Source: Xenophilus sp. AP218F (GTDB lineage: Bacteria; Pseudomonadota; Gammaproteobacteria; Burkholderiales; Chromobacteriaceae). From it: a DNA stretch of 34,460 nucleotides. The notes beneath the pieces are model-generated. The model searched no databases, had not been told where the DNA came from, and worked only from the letters and a program-made list of their open reading frames with translations. The DNA lies in assembly GCA_002213445.1 (NCBI GenBank), contig NJIE01000013.1, positions 1 through 34,460 on the forward strand, read 5' to 3'. Position numbers and translations under genes: made by a program. Positions 14,132 through 23,839 of the stretch are shown here, piece by piece; the first letter of the stretch is position 1; each line of letters begins with the position of its first letter.

Positions 14132-16315
14132 TTACGATCGTATGCCGTTTGGATTGCCAGATCCTCCAGTGCCGCCTGCATCGGATCCTGTGTGAGGACT
14201 GCGCGGTGAGAGGTGTTTGACTTCCTGGATCAATCCACCGATAGCGTGTTTGAGTTTGTCATTGTCGTCGCGGCCCAGTGCACCTTGCATGTGACCACCT
14301 ACCCAATTTATCACCTGGTCCGGTACCAAGTAGATCAGGTTGAAACCCGTATGGATCAGGTTCAGGCACATAGACAAGTAGATAAAGAGATAAAACACGA
14401 TGCTAACCAGGCCGGTGATCGAATCGAATTGCGCATTGGCCATCGCTATGCCAAACATCGAATTCAACAGCGTCCCGCCTGCAATTACGATTGCGCCACC
14501 CAAGAAGAATCCGATCACCATCAGCAGAGGGCGCAACATGGCATTGAGCAAGAAAATGTACCCATGAGCCGATTTATCGCCCATCCCCTCACCTTGAGCT
14601 CCTAAGTGGGTAAAGGCCCACAGCGGCGTGGCCATCACGCCTTCGCCAACTACCGCCAAGAAGTTGGTACCGGCACCGAACCAGATCACGAACGGCACCA
14701 TCGGGATGTAAGTGCTCAACATGCCGCCAATCAACAACAGGAGCAGAATAAGCGGAATGATAAACGGGGACAGTCCTTCAACCGCTCCGTTGAGCGCGTC
14801 TTTCACGCCAGTGGTTAGATTCGCCGCCTTAGCAAATAGGCCCGGGACGCTCAAGCCATCGGCAACTGCGCCGAGGACTTTTGCGCCAAAGTACAGACCG
14901 ATTCCCGTCTCTGCCAAGCCAAGCGTATAGTCGCCGATGTTCTTCATCTTGATCAGCGGATTGACTTGGCCGCTGGCGTTTCCACCGGCGAAGTTGGACG
15001 TCACCAGTGCGTTGACAAGTTGCTGTCCGGGTGCCTTGAAATACGAACCAATCACCTGGGCCGGATCGGTAGCAGTGAACGCTTTGTTTTGCTCGGAACC
15101 ACTCCCGGAAAGGGGCCCGGTGGAAGTGTTCGAAGCTTGCTGAGCATGGTAAGCATCGAGCACTGTCGGATAGAGTGTCGCCATGCCCGGGTCCCCATTC
15201 GCCGCAGGCCCATAGGTATGGGCTTTACCTGCGGCAGCATCGTTCAACTTGGTATTAGCCTGGGCGAACGTTTGGTACCACGCGCCCAATGTAATCCAGC
15301 CGCCTTCTTTTATCGAACTCGACAGCTGGCCTGCCAGCGAAGCAATATCACCCTGCTTGGCGCCGACTGCGGCATTCACTGTATTCTCGTATTGCTGAGC
15401 TGCTGACTGAATGGCCATCTCGGCATCAGGCACGGTGCCTCCTCCAGATTGGCGCTGTACCACGGCATTGACGAACTGCTGTGCTGCGCCAGAGAGGGTC
15501 GATTGCATCTGCTGCAGGGCGGTTAGGTGCGCCTGACGAATTTGCGACGTATCGATGGTTGGGCTGAACCAATTCGTTGACTGTGCCTGCGGCTGGAAAT
15601 CGCTGTTGAGATCGGCGCCACCGCAGACAAAGCTCGCGTTCTTCAGGACAAAGCCAGAGTTGGTTGCACTCTGCTGAACAAACCCGTCTTCCGGCAACAA
15701 CGCTCCGCTTTGCTGCGCCGCGGCCAAGCCAGCATTGATTGCGTGCATGCACAGGTTCGCTTCAAAAACACTACGCGCGACTTGAGTGGTGCTTGGCATC
15801 ACAGCCTGCATCACCATGCTCTTGCCATCCTGGAATGCGGCGATCGCACCATCGGTCGCAAGATTGGCAGAGCCAACTCCTACGGATGCGGCGGCCCATA
15901 ACATCATCAGCTGGGCAACGCACCAACCATTGGCGGTCGGAAACAACGAACTCATCCCGAACACGATCCGAATTGGCTGCCAGAACGTGTGCTGGGCTTT
16001 ATCGAAAACTGAGCCATCGTGCGCTGTTTGAGCCGTTTTCCTGAATAGCTGATAGCCGACAAAAAGGCCGGCTATCACCATGACCACGCCATTGGAAACC
16101 TGAAAGATGCTTGCCAAAACCGTGTCGCCACCACCGGCGCCGCCAGTGGCCAACGGATTATTGACCACGTTGCCGAACACTGTGACTAGCGCTTCACGCG
16201 ACTTGTCTCCTGCCCGAGCCGCAGCCGCATTGATCGCCCCGAGATCGGTCGCCATCGCGAGCGTCGAGAACAACATCAACGATAACCCTGTCCACCACCA
16301 TTGGATTCGTCTCAT
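14132..16315 (-). CDS. traY: TraY, DotA-family inner-membrane protein of the type IVB conjugation system
   Basis: The 727-residue product has a signal peptide (MRRIQWWWTGLSLMLFSTLA, cleavage after about residue 22), then several long hydrophobic segments: GVVMVIAGLFVGYQLF, a cluster near residues 500-560 (PFIIPLILLLLLIGGMLSTY), and more near 600-660. It also contains a large polar loop rich in Gln/Ala/Ser. This is the layout of TraY of IncI plasmids and DotA of Legionella. The tail is glycine-rich. Its ATG overlaps the stop of traX (ATGA). It is the last gene of the leftward tra operon. In R64, TraY is required for transfer and interacts with the exclusion protein; no excA-like gene is seen here. 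Confidence 0.88.
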   Translation of the reverse strand: MRRIQWWWTGLSLMLFSTLAMATDLGAINAAAARAGDKSREALVTVFGNVVNNPLATGGAGGGDTVLASIFQVSNGVVMVIAGLFVGYQLFRKTAQTAHDGSVFDKAQHTFWQPIRIVFGMSSLFPTANGWCVAQLMMLWAAASVGVGSANLATDGAIAAFQDGKSMVMQAVMPSTTQVARSVFEANLCMHAINAGLAAAQQSGALLPEDGFVQQSATNSGFVLKNASFVCGGADLNSDFQPQAQSTNWFSPTIDTSQIRQAHLTALQQMQSTLSGAAQQFVNAVVQRQSGGGTVPDAEMAIQSAAQQYENTVNAAVGAKQGDIASLAGQLSSSIKEGGWITLGAWYQTFAQANTKLNDAAAGKAHTYGPAANGDPGMATLYPTVLDAYHAQQASNTSTGPLSGSGSEQNKAFTATDPAQVIGSYFKAPGQQLVNALVTSNFAGGNASGQVNPLIKMKNIGDYTLGLAETGIGLYFGAKVLGAVADGLSVPGLFAKAANLTTGVKDALNGAVEGLSPFIIPLILLLLLIGGMLSTYIPMVPFVIWFGAGTNFLAVVGEGVMATPLWAFTHLGAQGEGMGDKSAHGYIFLLNAMLRPLLMVIGFFLGGAIVIAGGTLLNSMFGIAMANAQFDSITGLVSIVFYLFIYLSMCLNLIHTGFNLIYLVPDQVINWVGGHMQGALGRDDNDKLKHAIGGLIQEVKHLSPRSPHTGSDAGGTGGSGNPNGIRS

Positions 16316-16911
16316 GCGCCCTCTCCTCTTTGATCGTTGGGCTGCGTTGATCTCTTGAATCTGATTTCAGGGTCTAAGACCTGCCAGATCCAACCAGGGG
16401 TTGCCATTAGGTCGTTGAGGCCTCCGTGCTCTTCGACCGATAGTCGCTGGGTGCGTAGCTGCCACAGTCGTAGTTCGGCACCGAGCGCGATCACGAATAG
16501 CACGGCACTGCTCACCACTATTGCCGCAAGACTGAACAAGACGCGAACGACTAGGTGGTGCGCGAGCGCGCTGGTCAATGGCACGAGGTTGACCAGAAAG
16601 AAACCGAACGCAAATGCCAGCGCCCAGCGTTTGCGCCGCAGGAAGAAGCGATAGAGTTCTGCCACCGACAATGCTTCCGGCGCGCGATGCGCGATCGCTT
16701 GTTGAAAGCTTTGTCCGTTGGGCGGAGTCACCTGCTCATCCTGCAGCGTTGCGCGAGCCTCTCCCCACATGGCTTTAAGCCTTCCCATGTTCGCTCGGTG
16801 CTGGTCGACCTGGTCACGCGTGAGCTCAACACTTCGGATGATCGCCTGGAAAGGGAATACGATGCGAACAACGCCTCGCAGCCCTTTCTTACCCGCCGTT
16901 TTCCAGTCCAT
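16312..16911 (-). CDS. traX: TraX, IncI-type conjugal transfer protein
   Basis: A 199-residue protein between TraW and TraY, the position and size of TraX in IncI1 plasmids. Residues about 5-90 are soluble and helical (VRIVFPFQAIIRSVELTRDQ). Two membrane helices follow at about 97-115 and 122-147 (ALAFAFGFFLVNLVPLTSAL and VLFSLAAIVVSSAVLFVIAL). A cytoplasmic tail ends near QVLDPEIRFKRS. The ATG overlaps the traW stop in the form TAATG. The assignment rests mainly on synteny and topology; no motif is diagnostic. Confidence 0.75.
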   Translation of the reverse strand: MDWKTAGKKGLRGVVRIVFPFQAIIRSVELTRDQVDQHRANMGRLKAMWGEARATLQDEQVTPPNGQSFQQAIAHRAPEALSVAELYRFFLRRKRWALAFAFGFFLVNLVPLTSALAHHLVVRVLFSLAAIVVSSAVLFVIALGAELRLWQLRTQRLSVEEHGGLNDLMATPGWIWQVLDPEIRFKRSTQPNDQRGEGA

Positions 16912-18131
16912 TAGCGACCTCCCAAACGGCCAGAGACTGCTTTCAATTTGGCCTGCAACAGCGGTTCAAATTCATTGCGGGCTTGAGCCCCCAGCGACAA
17001 ACCGCTGATAATGTTGCCACGCTGACTGTCGTTGCGAAGCTCCCACAGCAACCAGTTAGTCAACGAAGCGACTCGGATCTGCTCACGTAGAAGGTTGTCG
17101 CCGGACATGTTCTGCAGGTCTGCCTGGTACTCGGTATTGGCGTAACGACGACCGACCTCGAAGGCTTCAAATTCGCGGGTTGACATCGTGCCCGTCTGTT
17201 TTGCCTGCTGGGATGCGAACTGTTGGAAATAGCTGTTTGCCGACGGGGATTGAAGAGACTCGCGTAGCGGATCTCGTGTGGCAGGATTCGGAAGACTATC
17301 AGCTATACGCTGCTCAAGTGGATCCGCGGCGGCCGAGAGGATTGCCTGGTACTGATTCATCAGGCCGATATACTGGGCGCCGGCGATAGTATCGGCTTCA
17401 CCGCGGCGCAACTGGCGGCCAATTGAGCGGCGCACCGAGTTTTGGACGTACATGCGCGCCGCATCTACCTGCTGTGGGGAAAATGTCAGGTCTGGTGTCT
17501 TGCCGTTTGGGCCTGCGCCAATCAAAACTGAATCTACTCGTTTATCTGCTCCAGGCATCGCCGAGGAGACCCTCGGGCAGGCGCGCGCTCCGCCATAGGC
17601 TGCATAGTCGTCGGCATCGCAGAACTGCGCATGGATGTTGGCGGAACGAGCCGCGTCGATTTCGCCCACGGGAGGGGGGGCGTTGACGGCGGCAGCGATT
17701 GCCGGATTCCCGCCACCATTTCCCCCACCGCCTGGCCGCAAACCGCCTTTGGCGGCCCCCGAACCGGCATTCACTTGGCTCGCACCGCCGGAACCAGATT
17801 CGCTGCAAATACTTGACGAGACCCGGTAGCGTTGGCGTGCATCTTCTATACGGCGATTTTTCTCTTGTTCAGTGGAAAATTCGCGGCCGACCTTGCCAGT
17901 CGCTTCGACAGTACTCGCAATTTTGGCTCCGTTTTCATTGATTGCTTGGCCGATGCCTTGCAAAAGTCGAGTCAAATTTGCGTTTAGTGTCGCAATCGAG
18001 CTATTCAGCGTGTTGACTGCAGTGAAAACTGCTGAATCAAAAACCGGCCAGCCACTGGCGAGCACAGGCTGACTCAACAGTAGGCCAGCGCTCAACAGCG
18101 CGGCCGGGATAGCGCGGATTGGCAGTTTCAT
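16911..18131 (-). CDS. traW: TraW, IncI-type conjugal transfer protein
   Basis: A 406-residue exported protein with signal peptide MKLPIRAIPAALLSAGLLLS-QPVLA. A helical region follows, including VNTLNSSIATLNANLTRLLQ, then a glycine-rich stretch near 115-145, and four or more cysteines (SICSESG, FCDADDY, ACPRV) consistent with periplasmic disulfides. The C-terminal half is helical. Position between TraU and TraX and length match TraW of IncI plasmids, which has no clear Dot/Icm counterpart. The ATG shares its A with the traU stop codon, so translation is coupled. Confidence 0.8.
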   Translation of the reverse strand: MKLPIRAIPAALLSAGLLLSQPVLASGWPVFDSAVFTAVNTLNSSIATLNANLTRLLQGIGQAINENGAKIASTVEATGKVGREFSTEQEKNRRIEDARQRYRVSSSICSESGSGGASQVNAGSGAAKGGLRPGGGGNGGGNPAIAAAVNAPPPVGEIDAARSANIHAQFCDADDYAAYGGARACPRVSSAMPGADKRVDSVLIGAGPNGKTPDLTFSPQQVDAARMYVQNSVRRSIGRQLRRGEADTIAGAQYIGLMNQYQAILSAAADPLEQRIADSLPNPATRDPLRESLQSPSANSYFQQFASQQAKQTGTMSTREFEAFEVGRRYANTEYQADLQNMSGDNLLREQIRVASLTNWLLWELRNDSQRGNIISGLSLGAQARNEFEPLLQAKLKAVSGRLGGR

Positions 18132-21100
18132 CACAGGAGCTCCGGAGTGGGGAGATTGCTTATCTGGTACTTGGCGAGGAGTTTGCGCGCTAGCTGCTCT
18201 ATGACATTTATTTGGTCGTCGGCGCCAGACTTAGACTTCATGAGTTCGATCGTTTTCATTGCCGATCCACTAGGAAAATTCTTGGCAAGCAGTTTGCGCG
18301 CAGCGTAGGTACCGATCGCTTCGTATAGGCGTTCACGAAGGGCAACGTCTTCACGAGTGGTAGAGAAGGCCCACAGTTCGACCGGCCCTGCTGTATTTGT
18401 TAGCAGTTGCACGACGTAACCGACCTTGGTTTTGAACAACGCCAGATAGTTAGCACCAGCTGGCCCCGGGCCGGTGCACTCTCGATTGAGCCGGCGGATG
18501 GCTTCTTCCGAGACCTTGAAGGTTTTACGTAAAACTTCTTCGTTGGCTGAGCTGCCTCCGCGCAATACGAAAATCGAAGTCGCGGCATTAAGAATGACCT
18601 CCGAGTAATCACTCAGATACTGCGAAGACAAAACGATGCGTAAACCCCGCTTTCGACCTTCGCGCCCATCTTTATCCAATAGGCCTTCAAACGCTTCGAG
18701 ACCCTTGGCATTGTGGACTTCGTCGTATGCCATGGTTTTCTTCTCATCCTTGACTTGAGAGATCCGGGCACTGTGGTAGTCGTGATATTGAGGCGGCAGC
18801 AAAGGCAGTAGCGTTTTTTCAGCTAGGAAGTAATTCTTTGCCGAGAGTTGGCGAACAAAGAGATACATGATTGTGGTCTTCAGGCGGCCTTCTGGGCTGA
18901 GGTCTCCTATCACCTCCTCTAGGTCAACGGAAACTACCCGGGTTTCACTACCCAGTTCAAAGCAGGTTCGACCAGCAAACAACTCATAACGGCTACTAGC
19001 CAAGGTGAAGCAGCGCCGCATATAGTCGAGTAGTGGCTCGCCGCTGTCGGTTTTTGCTGTTCCAAAAAGCTGAACGATTGCTGCATTGTTCAGGTGGGCG
19101 TTGAAGTCGGGTAGGACCGGGACCGCTTGGCGTTGTGCCAGAGCAGCTTCACGGATGCGACCCGCTCCAAACAGCATGTCGGTCACCTCCCACCAAGTTG
19201 CATCGAGCCACCAGTTTGCATCGTTGTGATTAAGCAGGCCGGTCTCGGCTAAGGCATGATCGACCAATGTTTCTACTCCGGTCTCGTACAACAATTTCCC
19301 TTTGCCACATCGATCCTCATACGCGATACGCACCAACTCAAGGCAGACGTCCTCACAACCACTTGGAGCCTTCCCGGTTGCCGGTGTGGTGCAGAACAAA
19401 GTTAGTAATGCTACCAAGAAGTCTTTTTCGATCTGCATCGGATAGCGAGCGCCAAGCTGGGTATCGCAGGGATTGACCGCGAATGCGCGATCATTTTTCA
19501 GGCGTAGGTAAACCGCTTCATTCTTGCGCTCTGGAGGAAGCGAGTCCTGGAGCATCTGAATTAGACCGATGGAGGATGGAGCGACGTCTGCAATGGTCAG
19601 ATAGGGTAAATAGTTATTGCCACTATGAACCGTGGCCATATTGAGCGTATTTAGCCGTGCAGACTTACCCGAACCAGGAGTTCCCGCCAGCAGTTCGATC
19701 CAAGTGTCCTGCAAGCTTGAACCGAGCTCTATCGGGTAAATCTTACCGTCCGGTGTGCGCTGGATGTCCGAGCCCCCCTTTGGCCACGGGGTTGCCGGCC
19801 GCTGCAGGGGCAACATGTAAAGAGCATCATCCAAAGGAGGGACCATACGGTTGGCTACGTTGACCGTGGTAAACGCAGGTACTGTCGATGCCCACGCTTT
19901 GATCGGATCTCCATGCGTAGACTGGACATGACAAGCCCCCCAACTCTGAATCGCCTTTTCCAATGACGCCAGCCGTTGCTTTGTTTCGCGCTCATCGCGT
20001 CCCCAGCTCGAAGCTGAGAATTTCATCGAAAGGATGGCGTCAGTCTTGCTCCGCTCAGTCAAATCTCTGAAGCTGTCGCGAATCTGCTGGTTACCCGGCA
20101 ACATGCCGACGAACGCGGTCATTGCCTGGCGGCCGCGCATCTCGTTCAGGCCATCTGGGGCCAGATCGATGCGAATCCTCCATGGCATTTTGCTATCGAT
20201 CGCTTGGAAAAGCTCCGCGAATGGCTTAGGCTCCTGTGGCCCCAGCTCCATGGTCAAAGTTCCATGCAACAGCTCATCCGTTTCTACCAATTCGCCGCGT
20301 GGATACACGTCCTGCGAGCAGATTTGGAAACTGACCGGAGGGGGAACCAAGTCAGATGCATCCTGCTCTACTTCGCGTCCGCGGGGTATGAAACGATCAC
20401 CAGGAAGGACCGCACGGAACAGATGGGATGTGCGCTCTCGATTTACCATGATGCGGATCCGGCGGATTGCATCATGAGCACTGATTGGCTGTAGCATGAT
20501 GCCGGCGCGCCCATCGGGACCACTCTTCTCAAAGTCGTCTTTAAGTCGATCAATCATCGAGTCATGCCGGAATTTCATTGCCATCAGCACAGTGGCGGGA
20601 TTCTGCCCATAGTGAATATTGGGCATGTTGAATTTACGACTGTCTGCGACCTTGTCTTTGATGGCTTGTTTCTGTTCCGGCTCGGACATTACAGACAGGT
20701 GGGTATATACCACCATTAGGTTTTGCTCCCAGGCCACCAGCGGCGTCATGCGTGCGACGCGGTCCAGGATAATATCTTCGGATTTGAGCCCCATCCGTTT
20801 GGCTGCATTAAGCTGCGGTGCGACCAAGCGCATCAATTCGTCATGGCTACGATCGGGATCCCGCTCAAAACTAAAGCTCAGCGAATGGCCATGGCGCTTC
20901 ATGTAGCCATTTTGTTTGCTGCGAAGGTTGTTGATGATGGTAGAGAAATCCTGCTCCGACAGAATTTCGTAGGTACCCTGAATGTCGAACAAAGTCAGCA
21001 GGGAATTGCTGTCGTTGACCAACGTATAAGGGTCTCTCAAGTCTGGATTGCGTTTGATGTCGTCATCGGTCAATCCGATCGCGGTGGCCAGATCGCAATA

Positions 21101-21187
21101 CCCGGCCAGATCTCGGCCGACCATATAGCGAGCAATGTGGGCCATTAAATCTTCAGTAGCCGCGACTGCACGATCCAGCAATTTCAT
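18131..21187 (-). CDS. traU: TraU, IcmB/DotO-type ATPase of the conjugation system
   Basis: About 1018 residues, matching IncI TraU and Legionella IcmB/DotO, the VirB4-like cytoplasmic ATPase that energises the type IVB channel. The Walker A motif GTPGSGKS lies near residue 505, and the Walker B-like MAYDEVHNAKG near 820 carries the Asp-Glu pair. It is followed by GRKRGLRIVLSSQYLSDY, a sensor-like motif. The start at 21187 has AAGGAG seven bases upstream and is preferred to an in-frame GTG 18 bases earlier. It begins 14 bases after the DotN-like gene and overlaps traW by one base. Confidence 0.95.
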   Translation of the reverse strand: MKLLDRAVAATEDLMAHIARYMVGRDLAGYCDLATAIGLTDDDIKRNPDLRDPYTLVNDSNSLLTLFDIQGTYEILSEQDFSTIINNLRSKQNGYMKRHGHSLSFSFERDPDRSHDELMRLVAPQLNAAKRMGLKSEDIILDRVARMTPLVAWEQNLMVVYTHLSVMSEPEQKQAIKDKVADSRKFNMPNIHYGQNPATVLMAMKFRHDSMIDRLKDDFEKSGPDGRAGIMLQPISAHDAIRRIRIMVNRERTSHLFRAVLPGDRFIPRGREVEQDASDLVPPPVSFQICSQDVYPRGELVETDELLHGTLTMELGPQEPKPFAELFQAIDSKMPWRIRIDLAPDGLNEMRGRQAMTAFVGMLPGNQQIRDSFRDLTERSKTDAILSMKFSASSWGRDERETKQRLASLEKAIQSWGACHVQSTHGDPIKAWASTVPAFTTVNVANRMVPPLDDALYMLPLQRPATPWPKGGSDIQRTPDGKIYPIELGSSLQDTWIELLAGTPGSGKSARLNTLNMATVHSGNNYLPYLTIADVAPSSIGLIQMLQDSLPPERKNEAVYLRLKNDRAFAVNPCDTQLGARYPMQIEKDFLVALLTLFCTTPATGKAPSGCEDVCLELVRIAYEDRCGKGKLLYETGVETLVDHALAETGLLNHNDANWWLDATWWEVTDMLFGAGRIREAALAQRQAVPVLPDFNAHLNNAAIVQLFGTAKTDSGEPLLDYMRRCFTLASSRYELFAGRTCFELGSETRVVSVDLEEVIGDLSPEGRLKTTIMYLFVRQLSAKNYFLAEKTLLPLLPPQYHDYHSARISQVKDEKKTMAYDEVHNAKGLEAFEGLLDKDGREGRKRGLRIVLSSQYLSDYSEVILNAATSIFVLRGGSSANEEVLRKTFKVSEEAIRRLNRECTGPGPAGANYLALFKTKVGYVVQLLTNTAGPVELWAFSTTREDVALRERLYEAIGTYAARKLLAKNFPSGSAMKTIELMKSKSGADDQINVIEQLARKLLAKYQISNLPTPELL

Positions 21188-21201
21188 TGTTATACTCCTT
21201 G

Positions 21202-21918
21202 TCACGCAGGGCTATGCATTACAGCGTGGTAAACCTGTTTCCATTGCGAAAGTGGATGATGAGCTTGAAGCTCACGAGACCACTTACGGGTATCCTCCCG
21301 CATCAACTCGGGATGAAAGACGACAGCAAGTCCTGCGAAAACCTCTTCGCGTGGGTCTCCCTCGACTTGATTCAGACGAGCGATCGCCTGGGCAAACGGT
21401 GCTGGTTCATAGGTGCCCCACCCTCGCATCACATAGTCTCGATGAGTCACCAGCCAGGCCATCAAGGCCCGGGCATCTTCCCGTAATTCAGCATCGTCGC
21501 TTGAAAGGGCAATCAGCAACGTCCGTTGCAGATGATTGATGTCCTGAGGAGATAATCCTGGCAAGTAGACAAGGTAGCCGTCACCGGCCGCCAGTTCGCC
21601 CAAATGATGCCAGCCATGGCAGAGCGCATCTGCAGCCGCCAGGTTATCCAGGTCAACGCGCAGGTGGCGATCATCGCGCGAATGTACTTGCAGACCCTGC
21701 GTCGCCAGACCACAGAAAGCGCAGCGCGAGCCCAATTGCTGCAACACCTGCTCACGCCCCCCTATGGCCTGCCATTTTTCACCGGTAGGTTCCCAGGAGG
21801 CCTCAGATTGATGCCCCCAGACTTGCGCCTTGGTAGACAGCTGCAGCGTTGCCCTCGGTGTCTTTTCAAAACTGGCACCGAGGCCCGGTGCCGGCTGTAT
21901 TTCCTTGTCTTTGCCCAT
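21202..21918 (-). CDS. traT: TraT/IcmJ (DotN)-like zinc protein
   Basis: A 238-residue soluble protein. Residues 64-105 contain SRCAFCG (C66, C69) and DALCHGWHHL (C100, H101, H104), a Cys-Cys...Cys-His zinc site as in DotN/IcmJ, the HNH-like structural protein of the type IV coupling complex. It lies directly before the DotO-like ATPase gene, as icmJ does before icmB in Legionella and traT before traU in R64. Its start is three bases after the traR stop. A soluble cytoplasmic location, bound to the coupling protein complex, is inferred from the family. Confidence 0.85.
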   Translation of the reverse strand: MGKDKEIQPAPGLGASFEKTPRATLQLSTKAQVWGHQSEASWEPTGEKWQAIGGREQVLQQLGSRCAFCGLATQGLQVHSRDDRHLRVDLDNLAAADALCHGWHHLGELAAGDGYLVYLPGLSPQDINHLQRTLLIALSSDDAELREDARALMAWLVTHRDYVMRGWGTYEPAPFAQAIARLNQVEGDPREEVFAGLAVVFHPELMREDTRKWSRELQAHHPLSQWKQVYHAVMHSPA

Positions 21919-21921
21919 GGC

Positions 21922-22374
21922 TTATGGATTCGTAGAGCCTTGGTTCGAGGACGAGATGCCGATGGTTTCACCCGCCTTCCGCTTCGTGTAGGCGGCAGAG
22001 CCCAGGACCGCGCCTGCAACCATCGGAATCCAGATTTGGCCGGCCTTGATGTCGCTATGTTGCCCGCCCTGCCCCTTCTTGAACCAATTCCAGGCGCCAT
22101 AGCACACGGCGACGACCCCTCCAAATTCTCCGATGCGGTATATGCTTTGACCTCCACTCGTGGATTGATCGGCAGCATGGCCCAACATGTCGGCAAAGCC
22201 ATCGGCGCGCACAATATCGGATACCAATAGACCGGTAAAAGTGACCGCAGCACTAGCCAGCATCACCGCACGAGAGACCGGATGGCGTTCACATTCAGCT
22301 ACGACACTTTGCCCGCGGCATAGCTGGGTCAAGGTAATTTCGTTAATTCGTTGTTTCAGTTTTCTCAGTTTCAT
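21922..22374 (-). CDS. traR: TraR, IcmD/DotP-type membrane protein
   Basis: A 150-residue protein with a basic cytoplasmic N-terminus (MKLRKLKQRINEITLTQLCR), a hydrophobic segment at about 37-55 (VMLASAAVTFTGLLVSDIV), a short polar stretch (GFADMLGHAADQST), and a second hydrophobic region at about 83-96 and 115-130. This two- to three-helix layout, with GGQSIYRIGEFGGVVAVCYG, matches IcmD/DotP and IncI TraR. Its place between traQ and the DotN-like gene agrees with the IncI order. Confidence 0.8.
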   Translation of the reverse strand: MKLRKLKQRINEITLTQLCRGQSVVAECERHPVSRAVMLASAAVTFTGLLVSDIVRADGFADMLGHAADQSTSGGQSIYRIGEFGGVVAVCYGAWNWFKKGQGGQHSDIKAGQIWIPMVAGAVLGSAAYTKRKAGETIGISSSNQGSTNP

Positions 22375-22398
22375 TTGCGTTCTCCAGAGAGGGAGGGG

Positions 22399-22929
22399 TT
22401 ACCACACTAAGTGCAGAGAGGCCCGCGCTGCATCAATCATGCGCGGGATATTGGCAAGTGCCGCGCCACCAAAAAGATGGCCCAGCCCCTTCCAAACGTA
22501 ATCTTCGGCGCCGTGCGTCGACGCTCCGTTGTTGGCTTTGCGAATCAGCACCAAGCCCTTTAGCCCAAAAAATCCGCCGAACATTGCAGCCAACGTCAAG
22601 ACAGCATTGACGGCTGGTGCGAGCGGCCCAAAAGCTGAGGCTCCAGGGTAATTGATGGCCCCATAGCTGAGTGAGCCGGTACCGAACGTCTGCCAAGCTG
22701 CGTTGAGGGAGTCCGCGTAATTGGCCACCATGGCACCGATGATCAATACCGGCAGCACATCTCCGACGGTCATTTGCGGCTGGCCTGGGACTGTGTTGGC
22801 CCGCACCAACTTCACGAGAACTGATACGGTGTACCAAGCCCCGAGCAACACGCCGACTGCGAAAATAAGACGCCAGCCAGGGATCGCAATATCACTGGCT
22901 AGTTGAACAATCATCTCGGACAGATCCAT
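22399..22929 (-). CDS. traQ: TraQ, IcmC/DotE-type membrane protein
   Basis: A 176-residue integral membrane protein with helices near residues 18-37 (LIFAVGVLLGAWYTVSVLVK), 58-68 and 105-130 (VNAVLTLAAMFGGFFGLKGL). The TVGDVLPVLIIGAMV segment and the glycine-rich C-terminal helix (GLGHLFGGAALANIPRMI) are typical of the IcmC/DotE/TraQ family. The start at 22929 has AAGGA at good spacing and is preferred to a TTG at 22953 that would overlap traP. Confidence 0.82.
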   Translation of the reverse strand: MDLSEMIVQLASDIAIPGWRLIFAVGVLLGAWYTVSVLVKLVRANTVPGQPQMTVGDVLPVLIIGAMVANYADSLNAAWQTFGTGSLSYGAINYPGASAFGPLAPAVNAVLTLAAMFGGFFGLKGLVLIRKANNGASTHGAEDYVWKGLGHLFGGAALANIPRMIDAARASLHLVW

Positions 22930-22939
22930 GGTGTTTTCC

Positions 22940-23815
22940 TTATCGTCCTTCAATCACGCCGATCGGGGTGATCACACGACGTTGGTCTGCGTCTATCGCC
23001 AGAATTTGGACCCCCTCGATTGTGTCGCCGACTTGCACAATGTATGTGCTGTCGCCGTGACGGACATAAGCCTGATCCTTGTAAACGGTGTTAACTTCAA
23101 AACTCCCCAAGCGCCCCTCAGACTTATGGGTACGGGTCTGACCAGCGACTGACGGCGAAGCGGTTGCAGGAGCTGCTGCACGTTTCGTGACCTTCTTGTT
23201 GTGCCGGCGGGATGCCTCTGGACGATTCGAGCTCGCTCCCTCCGAAGAAGGAGCTGTCGCCTTTTTCGCAGCCGCTATCGTATGAGGAGCCGTGCATGCA
23301 CTGGCCGTGGCTAGCTGCTGCTTGAGCAGCTTGATCTGTTCCAGCAATTCCTGTTCATGCGCGTTTGAAACTACGCGGCCTGCCGGCGAGTCAGCAGCTG
23401 ACGATACCGGTTGTGCCGCATTGGGCCCGACGCTAGGGGTGAGAGTTTGTGTGGCCGCCATCGATGCTTCTTGCGCAGGAGGGGAGGCCATTTGAGGGCG
23501 AGTCATGGGCGCTGCGGCAGGAACTGCAACTGGGGGTTGTTGGACAAGCGCGCTATCTACTTGCAGCCTGGCCGGGGCGGCCTGCTCTTGGTCGAGGTAT
23601 TTGTCTAGCCATGGCCAACCCCAGATGTAGCATACGCCTGCGATTGCCCCTACGAAGATCAAGTGAATACCCTTGATACGCTGTGCAAAAGGGGCTTTCA
23701 ATTGTGATGGTTCGCAAGCTTGGCTTTGCTCCTGAGCTGGTGCCGCCGGTGGCACTTGGCGAAGACTCCACAGGGCATCGGCCGCCTGTTCGTGGTTTTC
23801 GTTTTTCTCACTCAT
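22940..23815 (-). CDS. traP: TraP, IcmG/DotF-type inner-membrane protein
   Basis: The 291-residue product has a cytoplasmic N-terminus of about 50 residues. One membrane helix follows (IHLIFVGAIAGVCYIWGWPW, about residues 49-68), then a proline/alanine/glutamine-rich periplasmic linker with a short coiled coil (NAHEQELLEQIKLLKQQLAT). A compact C-terminal domain ends VQVGDTIEGVQILAIDADQR. This is the DotF/IcmG and IncI TraP plan, a DotG partner in the core complex. GAGGAAATACTTC precedes the ATG. It lies between traO and traQ. Confidence 0.82.
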   Translation of the reverse strand: MSEKNENHEQAADALWSLRQVPPAAPAQEQSQACEPSQLKAPFAQRIKGIHLIFVGAIAGVCYIWGWPWLDKYLDQEQAAPARLQVDSALVQQPPVAVPAAAPMTRPQMASPPAQEASMAATQTLTPSVGPNAAQPVSSAADSPAGRVVSNAHEQELLEQIKLLKQQLATASACTAPHTIAAAKKATAPSSEGASSNRPEASRRHNKKVTKRAAAPATASPSVAGQTRTHKSEGRLGSFEVNTVYKDQAYVRHGDSTYIVQVGDTIEGVQILAIDADQRRVITPIGVIEGR

Positions 23816-23839
23816 GAAGTATTTCCTCGAGGTGACAAC

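Noticed and set aside
14160-14200. ATCCTGT nick-like motif
   Set aside because: It lies inside the traY coding sequence and has no adjacent inverted repeat.
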